Source: Acanthaster planci
Lineage: Eukaryota; Echinodermata; Asteroidea; Valvatida; Acanthasteridae
Length of the DNA: 61,474 nucleotides
Reading direction: 5' to 3'
Assembly: GCF_001949145.1 (NCBI RefSeq)
Contig: NW_019091404.1
Location: 1,198,191-1,259,664, forward strand
This document shows, piece by piece, positions 52,009 to 61,474 of the stretch. Position 1 is the first letter of the stretch. Each line of letters begins with the position of its first letter. The notes beneath the pieces were generated by a model. The model searched no databases, was not told where the DNA came from, and worked only from the letters and a program-made list of their open reading frames with translations. The position numbers were made by a program, and so were the translations under genes.

Positions 52009-55000
52009 TCATGCAATACTGTGTATCCACTCCTCCACTGCGTTGAGGTCCGCCTGTCCATCCTCTTCGTTATTGCCCTTGGCACTGCACTCGGCGAACT
52101 CCACGCTGACCGGGGAGAGCTGAGCGAAGCCGAAGTCCTTCCCCCGGGCTCCTAGGAAGGCCTCGGAGCCGGCCGAACCGTCAGTGCTGCCCAGGGATGC
52201 TGATCTGGTCACCCGTAGGGTGTTGCTGGTAAATAAATAGAACTAAGAATTGTCTGTCGTATTTATACGATTCACTTGTATTTATATTTATCATAAGCGC
52301 TACAATTTTTCGTTCGTGGTTTATATTTTCTGTTTGTATTATATTTTTGTATGTATATGTATATTTCTTGCATTTCTTTATAATTTTTGTTTGTCTTTTT
52401 TGCCCCAATGGCCTCCCATATTCACTGACCACTGAATTAGCCAATCTACGTAGTTGCAAGACGCCTAGTTTTACAGCGATTGGCAGGTCGGACACCCTAA
52501 ATTCCCTGGCGCTGTATACAGAGTAATGCCAACTTTGGACTTTGGAATCACAAGCATTAGGACCGCATACAACATTCCTGCTACCGTCAACACTTGTTAA
52601 AATGCAACCTTCAGAACTGTCCTCTCTGGACAAAAATAAGATGTGTCCTACTGGAATAAGAGCCCTACATTTCCTTCTCCAGCTTGTCCCGGATGACCTT
52701 GCTGGATTTAGCCATGGCCGCATCCTGTTTGTTGCAGGTGATGAGCACAGACAGCTTGGTGCGGCTGGCCATGCAGTCGCTCAGCAGGGTGTAGAGAAAC
52801 TCCGCCACCTCTTTCAACTCGTTCTGAAAGGCGGCACTGTCCACGACGAAAATCAGCCCCCTGGAGATTTTCAGGGTGTGAAAAAAAAAACAACATCCAA
52901 CCTTTTATATGAGAAATGGTCTAGGCATCGCACCGCCAGTACACACAATCATATGCTCTGCCCGCACGCTACCGGGGGCACCTGTCTGCCACTTCCAAAT
53001 GACAAGCCTAGTGTGAATAACTTCGCTGAGGTTGGAAATACAGTCAAACCTCATTAACGGTAGGTCGCTCAGACTTCACGGATCACCTTGTTATAACAGA
53101 AACCTTGCATTATCAGGAATGAAACAATGAAGAAGAAAGGATTGGGACCCAAAAATATCCTTGGTATAAGTAGAATGATGTATCGTCAGTGCTCTTATTA
53201 AGGAGGTTTGACTGTAACGCATGCTTATGTGGCAGGGGCCCTATTTCGGTGGGGGTGCGCCTGATTTCAAAATAAGGACACAGAAACACCTCGGCTCTGA
53301 TCTCTATTGGTGTTATTATAGCTGAAGAGTTGTGCGAAGCAAATAGTCCAACAGCGGAGGCGACAGCAACAAGAGGAATGCCCACTCTGACACATGGTGG
53401 CGCTGTTGCCACACACCGGTCTACTTACAGACACGTGTGACATCCCTTATACTTGGATGATGGCCACTAACCAGTGGCTGCAGCCGTTTTCCGTAGACCT
53501 GAAAGATATTGCAAAGCAGTGCCCAAGTAAGTGTGACGCAGCCTCAGTGCGATAGGGAACCGCTGTTTCACTTGTGGCATGATTTGTGCACAAGGCACAT
53601 TTCCTGGGATAAAAACGATCCAGCTCTCATTAGTTTAAAAGCAACATTACTACTGGCAGGTTGAGTATCCCAACACGTGCACATGCGTACCTTGCTTGGT
53701 TTTTAAAACGCTCCCAGAATATCATACGTTGCCGGTCATTCCCAGGAAGATCGACGACCTCAAGGGTTCCCGATTTCCTCCCTGTCAGCTGGTAGACACC
53801 GGAGTTTTCCTTAATGGAGGTGAAGCTGTTGATGAACTTGTTGTGAACCAACTGAGAAAAACAGCCAAATTCCACAGTATGATTATCAAACTTGCCATTT
53901 CCCAATTCTAAACGTTTGCACCAACTTCTTGTTGAAAGTCTCTCTGTCATGGAATTTTGGCGTTGTTTTGACAGAGAATTTTTTGTTCGTATATAAATAT
54001 GGCTACACCCTGAGAAAGGTAACCTTCACTTTCACAGTGGCTTGCCTTTTTCAACTAATTAGAACCCTCCTATGCAAAGACGCATTCTTGATACAGTTGT
54101 CATATCAGTCAAAATCAGTCAAATTTCCCATATGGGTCTGTGTACTGGGGGAAATCAAGTGGAAGGAATTTTTGACGGTTACAGCAAAAGGAGGGTTCTA
54201 ATCTATCTGAAATTAAGCTATCATTTCAACTGGGGGCCTTACCCTGCTGAAGAGCAATGTCTTGCCAGCGTCACAGATCCCCATGAGGAGTACAGAGCGC
54301 TTGTTGTTTTTCCGTCTCGCCAGGAGGTAAAGGAAAGCTGTGTAAACAAAGAAGTTGACTTCCTAAAACAAAAGTGTTAAACTGCACAAGTGTTGATTAC
54401 AAGCTAAAAGTCCAGACTACAATAACGGAGTAACAAGTTAGTGTCAATTAACACTGATCACTGTACAAGCTCTAATGCCGATGAATTGTTCTTAACTTCT
54501 CACACATTACATGTATTTCGAGCATCTAGAGCCATGAATCCCAATACAAATGTCTTCAGCATGTTCAGTAAGCATGGTGACATGTAAAATTTGATTGAAA
54601 CCAAAGCTACAATTAATTTCCATAGGGCTATGCTAGTAAACAAATGCAAGTACGTTTAATAGAAAAATACTCATTAGGCAAACTATGACCTACTACTAAG
54701 AGTACTAGTTAAATTAATGTTGCTATACAGCTGAGTTATTCTGTTGTGATGTCTGATGCTTGTTCAACAAATTAAATAGCACAGCACAACTCAATCTTTC
54801 CCAACCAGGCTGGGATGTGCTTAAAGTTACATGCTTTTTGACCTCTAACATGCCTAAGAGTAAGACAGCTTCCCTTACTCCTCCCGCACACTCCCACCCC
54901 GACATGCCAAACCATGCCAGCATAGTAAGCTTTACAAATTGCAGTCGAAAGAGCGCTAGCGCTAGGCCTTAGTAACTGTCTCGAAGTTAGTCATGGAAAG

Positions 55001-55243
55001 TGACATGACTGGTTAATTGTTAAAGAAGAAAAACAGTCAACCAATCAACCATGCATGTCAACATATGGTTGTTGTGCACCGACATTTTCGTTTAACAACT
55101 GTCAAATTCTTACCAACAGTTATCAAAACAACCACAACAGCTACCACAACACCAAGCACCGTCGGATCTTGCTTTGCAATTTCATTTTTTAGGGCTTGAA
55201 ATGTGCCCTCGAAAGTGTCTACACGTCTCCGTTCGACTTCCAT
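52009..55243 (-). CDS. SRPRB: Signal recognition particle receptor subunit beta
   Basis: Five exons on the minus strand: 55243-55114, 54337-54243, 53851-53691, 52860-52669, 52225-52009 (TGA), giving 264 aa (human is 271). An N-terminal membrane anchor (about 29-50, VVVAVVVVLITVAFLYLLARR-like) is followed by an Arf-like GTPase domain: G1 GICDAGKT (63-70), G3 DLPG (109-112), the VFVVDSAAFQ strand, G4 NKQD (172-175), and ECSAKG near the C-terminus, as in human. It anchors SRP receptor alpha at the ER membrane and regulates docking of ribosome-SRP complexes. All introns are GT-AG. Intron 3 carries a TA-flanked Tigger-like element at 53041-53214. It is divergently paired with SCO1. Confidence 0.95.
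53041..53214. mobile_element. pogo/Tigger-like MITE with TA target duplication
   Basis: A 174 bp element with termini CAGTCAAACCTC and GAGGTTTGACTG. It is flanked on both sides by TA (53039-53040 and 53215-53216). CTTGTTATAACAGAA and similar blocks near the end match the usual Tigger-type termini. No coding sequence. It lies in intron 3 of SRPRB. Confidence 0.8.
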
Positions 55244-55725
55244 TTTAACAGTTACAGGTATTTGGCAGAGCTAGAGCATGTGCAGAGTACGTACGTAGCG
55301 CAATGCCGCGCTATTTCGTTGTATCAGCATATCATGAAAGTAGCGCCCCCTATTTTAGATGAACCACAGAGCTCTATGCATGAACCCTCTAGCTTAGTAT
55401 TAAAATTATTATAATCCGACAAAATGTAGGCCAATTATTTTTCTTATATTATGTCATAAATACTTCATGATAATCTGAAAAATAGTTTAAAAGTTAACAG
55501 ATATGATTTGTCTCATAAAATTAAGATTTAATTGAAAATAAATGCATAAAATTCGTGTAAGATCGAGCCTTTTAGTTTTACCTTTATTTTAAATAACCTG
55601 CGCAGTTTACAATGGCGACTTACATAAATTGAGTAACGCGAGCATTTTTTACCCTCTTCATTTTTAAAATTAATCAGTCTGACAAAAACGTTTACCAGTT
55701 TTCTGTTTATATTGCATCGGTAATT
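55244..55725. promoter_or_regulatory. Shared promoter region of SRPRB and SCO1
   Basis: The two start codons lie head to head, 482 bp apart, so this short AT-rich segment must hold both 5' UTRs and promoters. No obvious TATA box suits either gene. An ACAATGGCGAC block at 55609-55619 resembles a YY1-type site (ATGGCG core), a common element in housekeeping and mitochondrial gene promoters. This identification rests on sequence resemblance only. Confidence 0.6.
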
Positions 55726-58700
55726 ATGCTTCCTACATCAAGACTCTGCTTGCGTCTGGCGGGCGGTGCATTTTCGAGGAGTTCAGCTAATTGCGAAAAG
55801 GTTCGTCGTCAGTCGTACCACTTACATGTAATTGTTGATGACCATGATGACGGAAACTTTAACGTCGGACATGTCAGGCACACTTACTTGTAGTTGTACT
55901 TGTAGATTTTTTTTTATTGTTCAAACAATAATCACAGAGTCATTTAATTTTCAAGCTTTTGCATGACATCCCATTTAGGCTTTTTGGAAGTGAGCCTAAT
56001 AAATGAGTAGACCCACATATCACCTGATGATTCAAGCATCATGTCAAGGACATGGACATGATCGTGATGGTGAAGGGAGGCAAACACTGTTCAACTTCCA
56101 GTCCGCTGCTTAATTTGACATGTTTGATGAAGTTCAAAATTCAAAGGCACAGATTGTTACAGTAGCCTAGCACAAGTTCCCCAGAGCTATCTTTCTGACA
56201 CTCCTTGATGTGCTTTAGATTTGCATTTATAATTTGTTTTTAAAATTTCATGGAAGTCTACTTGGTACTCATAATTGCCTGTCTCTCCTGCACTCTTCCG
56301 CTTCTGTATAGTGTTACCTATGCCGTCACCTGAGCTGCATTGGCAATGGACATCACCTCTGCAACAGTGAGTCACAGAGACTCATGCAACTCCCAACCAC
56401 CAGAAGTACTCAGGGAGTGGTCCTCACTCGGCGACCCTTTGCTTCACAAGGGGCAGAAAGTGCTAATAAAGGAGGTGACAGAAAATCGGTGAGTGGAACC
56501 ACTCTTGGGGCCCGGGGGATTTTCCTCATTTGAGCAACTGTGGCTCTGTGATATTTTACAAAACTTCATCTCTGACACGTGAAGCACAGAAGGGCTAAGT
56601 GCCCTGAACAAGGGCTTTATTATGACATCAGCGAAAAGTCTATAAAAATGCTATGTCATATTTGCATCTCTTTTATGTGTGAAAAAAAGCATGTCCCACT
56701 TCTGCATTTCAAGAAGCAATGTTTACAAGAACATGGCTTTTAGGCTACAGTCGTTTATCTGAACCTTCATGGATATACTGTGGTAAATTAATCATGACAG
56801 AAGACCTTAAACTTGCCGCTGGTTTATGGCTAAGGAACGTTTCTGGTTGTCACTCCTTCCAGCCTGTTACCTGGAAGACAGTCTTGGTGACGTTCGTGCT
56901 GGGCGGCTCCTTGCTGGTCGGGTTCAAGATCGCCCAGCGCAAGAAGAGACTTGGTAAGAGTGTGCAACGGACTGTGAAGCGATTACGTCGTTGGGTTCAG
57001 TCATTGCTGCATGTTGTGGCATGGTAGTGAATGGCTACGTCCACATTGCAATGTGCATGCATGTGGTTACCGCTGAGAATGGCACATGCATGAGTGTACA
57101 CTGCGTTTGGCATAGTTTTTGCGCCCCAGTAATATGCATTGGACAAGAAAGACCCCAATTTTTAAGAATGTAATGCCGGCCAGTCATACATGCAAAAGTA
57201 TGGATTTGCTTTTGGGTTTTGGTGTCATTGTTACGCCCCAGCTTTAGCATCAGTCTCGATTATAGTTGGGCCGTCCCAACTAGAGTGGTACACTTGGGCC
57301 TACCCAACTACAGCAGAGAAGTCCTGTGTGCATGATGTGCCCAGCATGTGCCAAAGTCATATTGTTTACAAATGTCATGTCATCGGTCATAGGGCTAGAT
57401 GAACAGATGAAGTGTCACATTTTAGATGAATTGTGTCAAGTGTGAGACACATTGACTTGGATAATGTTGAGACATTCCTCACAGACGTTGGTTAACAATA
57501 GTTGGGCCAGCCCAACTGCAGTTGGGACTGGACTTATGCTTTCGTTGGGGTGCAACATCTTCAGTCGAGATAAACCTACGTGGATATCTTCTTATTTGGT
57601 CTTTTCAGAAATCGAAAAGGAGAGGAGTAAGGCCCTGGGCAAAGCTGCCATCGGAGGCCCGTTTTCATTGGTCGACCACAATGGCAAGCCCAAAACAAAC
57701 AAAGATTACCTGGGCCAATGGCTGCTGCTGTACTTTGGGTTCACACACTGTCCAGACATCTGCCCGGACGAGCTGGAAAAGATGGTGTCAGCAGTGGAGA
57801 AAATAAGTGAGTTTGAAAAAAGATACTTGCCAGATTTTGTCCATTGAATTGTTGACTGTATCCAGCAAATAAGCGTAACTTCATTCCCAGTTACTTTACC
57901 TTCATAGTTTGTGATTTCTGTTTTGCTTATCCATTGTATATTGCTTTTGCCAATCAATAAAATACAGAGAAAATAAACATAACTTTGAGCGTATACCCAC
58001 AAAGGCAGCGTCAAGTTCTTTAATATGAGGCTTTGTGCAGAAAAGAAAATACCCTTTATATTCTTTCTGTTGGAAATTGATTGATTCAAAACAGTCGCCA
58101 TCAGTGAAGTTTGTTGGATTTTTATGCAATGATGAGAAGCTACAATGAAAGCCTCTAACATGTAATAAAAACCGTGGGACAGATGAGTAAAATTGCTAAC
58201 AAATGCCGGGGATAACTCGTCTGCCATGTGAAATCGGCACAAGGTGCCAGCCCATCTAAAAAAAAACGTTTCCGTTCGATGATGCAGTGAAATTTTCTGG
58301 TTTTTCTGGTCTCTGCTAGATAACAGTCCCAACCTCCCAAACATCACGCCACTTTTTATCTCCATCGATCCCGAGAGAGACACGGTTGAAGTCATGGGGG
58401 CTTACGTCAAAGGTGAGAACCAGGAAGCTGATTTCATGAATCTAAAGCAGGGAACATATCTGATTGTTGAAAAGAAAATGATTACCAGCTAATGATTAAT
58501 GTACATGTGTATTACTGCCGTTGACTGGTTCTCTGCTGTTTCAGGTCTAGCGTGGAAATAAAGCTCCTTTGAATTAGGTCCTATATCTAAACAAATTACA
58601 CGTGGTTCTCGAATTGTGTTTGAGCCACAGTTTATCAGGGTTGTGAGAATTCAGCTTTTTAGGTGATTTCGGTTTTTTTGTGTAGATGTTGACCCTGAAT

Positions 58701-59965
58701 TTCAGCTTGTTTGTACACCTGGTCTGTACAAAAGTATGGGGACTTTTTACATTTCAGCTTTTTGCTAGCTGTTTTCAGCTTAAATCTTGAGTGGCCACTC
58801 ACACCCCTCGTTTACGATGGCATTGGTGTCGCCAGGATTTTTTAGGGGGGAGGGGAACTATTGTTTTCAATAGGAGGATATCCGAGGACAGGAGAGCACT
58901 TGTCAGGTGTGAACTGATAAAACATCAATTGGTTATTTGCATCTCTTTCATCTCCTTTTCTTGATTTCTTTTTTTTAAATTTAATTTGTTTCCTTTGGGG
59001 TTGGGGGAAAGCAGCCCCGTGACACTCATGTATGAATGGCAATATGCACCTAGATCCCTCAGAATCCATTTGGAAGTTTGGAGAATTTGAAGGATTGAGG
59101 AGGGTAGAGCCCAGTCATCGCTGCTGTACCTAGGGGTCTTTTTAGATTGTTGAGCTTAGAAGTTTAAGAGAATGTGTTCTGTTGGTTTCCGACTCAGTGA
59201 AAGATTTTGGAGCGTTTGGACAGATGCCTGGCATGAATATTCAGGGCAGGGTTGACAAATGTAAGGTTTTTTTTAACCACAGAATTCTATCCAGGTTTGA
59301 TTGGCCTGACGGGAACAAAGGAACAGGTGGAAGAAATAGCCAGAAACTTCCGCATTTATTTCAGCCAAGGACCCAAGGATGAGGATAATGATTACATTGT
59401 AAGTTGATGGCTGATTGACCTCGAATCGGCACACCCAAGCCTTGTGATTTAAATCGTTTTGTTTTTCAGTAGGATATCTGATTAATTGTGACACCTCAGC
59501 TGAATAGGGGCTTTGCGTGGTAGCCATCTTATAGGGCAGTTCTTTTGTTCCACAGGGAAACCTCCTTTGTGCATGCCCAGCAAGATGGCAGCCATGCAAA
59601 CCCTCTGTAGCTGAGTTGGTGCAATGTACATTGAGCTGGTAATTTTTCAAAAATTTGTACCGACGACTAGAGACACAGCTCCAAATATTGTTGCCTTAGC
59701 AAACGGAGCAGGTTTTTAGTCGACTGCTATCACAAGATCCCTTGTGTACTCGCGCACTACAAACAAACCTGGTGTCTTTCAAAGGAGGCAGTGCTCCAGA
59801 TGAATTTTTGATTTGGGTCTTTTTCAGGTCGACCACTCAATTATCATGTACCTGCTGAATCCCGATGGTCAGTTTGTGGATTACTTTGGCCAAAACAAGA
59901 CGGACGAGCAAGTGGCCGGCGGGATCGCTCACCACATGAGGAAATACCAGCAACTACAGGGATGA
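55726..59965 (+). CDS. SCO1: SCO1 copper chaperone for cytochrome c oxidase
   Basis: Seven exons: 55726-55800, 56312-56488, 56863-56953, 57609-57806, 58320-58412, 59283-59398, 59828-59965 (TGA), giving 295 aa (human SCO1 is 301). The N-terminus ([14 protein letters not shown]) is a basic amphipathic mitochondrial targeting sequence. One membrane segment (about 88-107, [21 protein letters not shown]) is followed by the thioredoxin-like domain in the intermembrane space. The copper site is complete: CPDIC (Cys162, Cys166) and the distal His253 in VDHSII. The DPERD and [12 protein letters not shown] segments and YFGQNK near the end also match human SCO1. It matures the CuA site of COX2. All introns are GT-AG with matching phases. 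The start is the ATG in a short exon with a mitochondrial presequence; the second exon is moderately conserved and Cys/His-rich. Confidence 0.95.
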
Positions 59966-61474
59966 ACTGCCCTGCTCCGTCAATGCACACTGGGCTCCAA
60001 GCGAGTGTGCAACAGTCATTGTTAGGAAGATGCAATTCTAAAAATGCATGTTTAGAGATGCCCTGATTTCCTTTCCAATATTGAATAGTTTGAACGTGTG
60101 TTTTAAATAATAGACATGTATGGCTGCACTTCTGATGGGAATTTTTGTTTTCTTAAGGAAGTGAACGTCAAGAAATTGTTCAGGGGTTTTGTTACAACAT
60201 TCCAAGAAATATTTTTTTGATATCCACAAATCGAATGATGGTATAACTTCTTGCTTTTGTTTACAAGGCAAGGGTAATATTTATTGACAACACATGCACT
60301 TGGAAATAATAAGTACTACATTATATCTGTTGTGCCCAAATAAAGTATCAACCCTAAAAGGAACAATCAAATTAAAGGATTCACAAATAAAAAAGATTGA
60401 ACTGTTAGTTCTTTTCAGGCAAGTTCATGTACAAAGCAAAAATGTGAAATTTCATTTACATGTCTTATTTTTCTCAAATTCATGTAAGTTCCTTCAATGT
60501 GGCCTTTTTTTTCTCTCTTTAAATTTAACCAGGAATCATGTCCACCACTGTTAGTCTGTTTTCCAAGAAAAATAAAAAAAAAAAGGATGTTGGAGTAAGC
60601 ATCAGGTGTCATATTACAGTGAATGTACAAGATATGCAAAATCATTAAACCTCCTCAATATTTCATTGATATGAATCAATTAATAGATCAATTAATGTGC
60701 AGTAGGTGCTTAAGAAGTTATACACAATATTCTTTCAAGGTTAAAATCGTACAGATTTTATTACTTGGTGTAAAAGCGAACACGAATGTGTGATGTAAGA
60801 CCAAATAATCGCGCTGCGGATTCGCAAAAGTTGAACACACTTTAGACACTAGCAAATTTTGCCACAGCAAACGATCGGTTATCTTCCCGCCGCCCCCCAC
60901 CAGATATCAACTATCACATGCATACTGCTGCAACTTTAATAACCATTTAAAGTTTATGCCCTTTAATTAACTGTGCGCCTTGAACTAATCAAAGAGAAAC
61001 AGAAGTCTGGTTATAATGTTCTGACGTGTACTGATATTTCAGTTTACCAATGCCCCACTCTGCGTGATAGATTACTTAAAAAATATAAGGCATCACATGC
61101 ACAACGTGTTATCTAACTCCTTCAAATCTACAGGAATACATAGCTGAACTTAAAAGGGGTGGGCATAGTAATAAGTTTTAAGAAGTAAAAACATCAAATG
61201 TGGTATTCATAAAGGGTTGACAAGAGCCACGATTGGGGTTTGACCTCTGAGCTCCAAAGCATAACTTGGGGGGGGGAATGGGATGATTTCAGTGGTGCCA
61301 AGAGCAGACAACTGCTTGATGGGGAAGGAGGGAAGGTTACATTTAGCATCGCTTCTGAGCATTAACAACAGAAAAAACTACAAACAAAAACATGAAACAA
61401 AACAAAAAATACTGTTCGCTTTTAGTGTTGTATTTGAGGGAAGTGACTAGATACTAACCCGTGAAACCTGGTCT
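59966..61474. other. 3' flank of SCO1 to the window end
   Basis: The beginning is probably the SCO1 3' UTR. The remainder is AT-rich and has no recognisable exon on either strand. A G run at 61269-61275 and A-rich tracts are present. Any next gene lies beyond the window. Confidence 0.5.
60339..60344 (+). terminator. Probable polyadenylation signal of SCO1
   Basis: A canonical AATAAA lies 374 bp after the SCO1 stop codon. A second AATAAA within an A-rich run occurs near 60570. Confidence 0.5.

Noticed and set aside
52181-52723. A 180-residue open frame on the minus strand
   Set aside because: It reads SRPRB exon 4 in the wrong frame and continues into intron sequence.
57706-58395. A 229-residue open frame antisense to SCO1
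   Set aside because: It is the opposite-strand shadow of SCO1 exons 4 and 5 and the intron between them.

Overview
This is a 61 kb piece of an intron-rich animal nuclear genome. Nearly all the genes are built from short exons (about 20-250 bp) with GT-AG splice sites. The proteins look closest to vertebrate families: 15-hydroxyprostaglandin dehydrogenase, cytidine deaminase, SRP receptor beta and SCO1. One further pair resembles bacterial-type Gfo/Idh/MocA (YrbE/inositol dehydrogenase-like) oxidoreductases, which many marine invertebrates keep. Together with many short inverted-repeat transposons and ACATGTACATGT-rich spacers, this suggests a marine invertebrate deuterostome (echinoderm, hemichordate or lancelet). 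The species cannot be fixed from the sequence alone.

Layout. (1) 2.6-17.1 kb, plus strand: a tandem HPGD-like cluster. It has two intact seven-exon genes (2580-6283 and 9794-15413), an intact-looking cassette of only the last three exons (7438-8194), and a decayed copy of that cassette (16641-17110). (2) 18.6-28.9 kb, minus strand: two cytidine deaminase genes, CDA2 complete (28879-25234) and CDA1 (21808-18598) with no recognisable first exon. (3) 32.2-47.1 kb, minus strand: two Gfo/Idh/MocA oxidoreductase genes with identical intron phases, seven exons each (40448-32160 and 47060-42625). (4) 52.0-60.0 kb: SRPRB (minus) and SCO1 (plus), head to head across a 482 bp shared promoter region.

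Three neighbouring families have each been duplicated in tandem, and the copies differ in age and decay. I see no pathway linking them. HPGD-like enzymes oxidise lipid-mediator alcohols, CDA salvages pyrimidines, the Gfo/Idh proteins are probable sugar or cyclitol dehydrogenases, SRPRB anchors the SRP receptor at the ER, and SCO1 delivers copper to cytochrome c oxidase. SRPRB and SCO1 look like ordinary single-copy housekeeping genes.

Intergenic DNA and introns carry several non-autonomous inverted-repeat elements. They include a hAT-type element with an 8 bp target duplication nested inside another element, a TA-flanked pogo/Tigger-like element, large foldbacks, minisatellite-like arrays and dispersed repeats. 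I found no convincing RNA genes, no CRISPR array and no viral genes. No wholly new system is evident. The most interesting items are the free-standing HPGD 3' exon cassette, the divergent CDA paralog with its GC-AG intron, and the inverted transposon pair flanking exons 2-4 of the first oxidoreductase gene.
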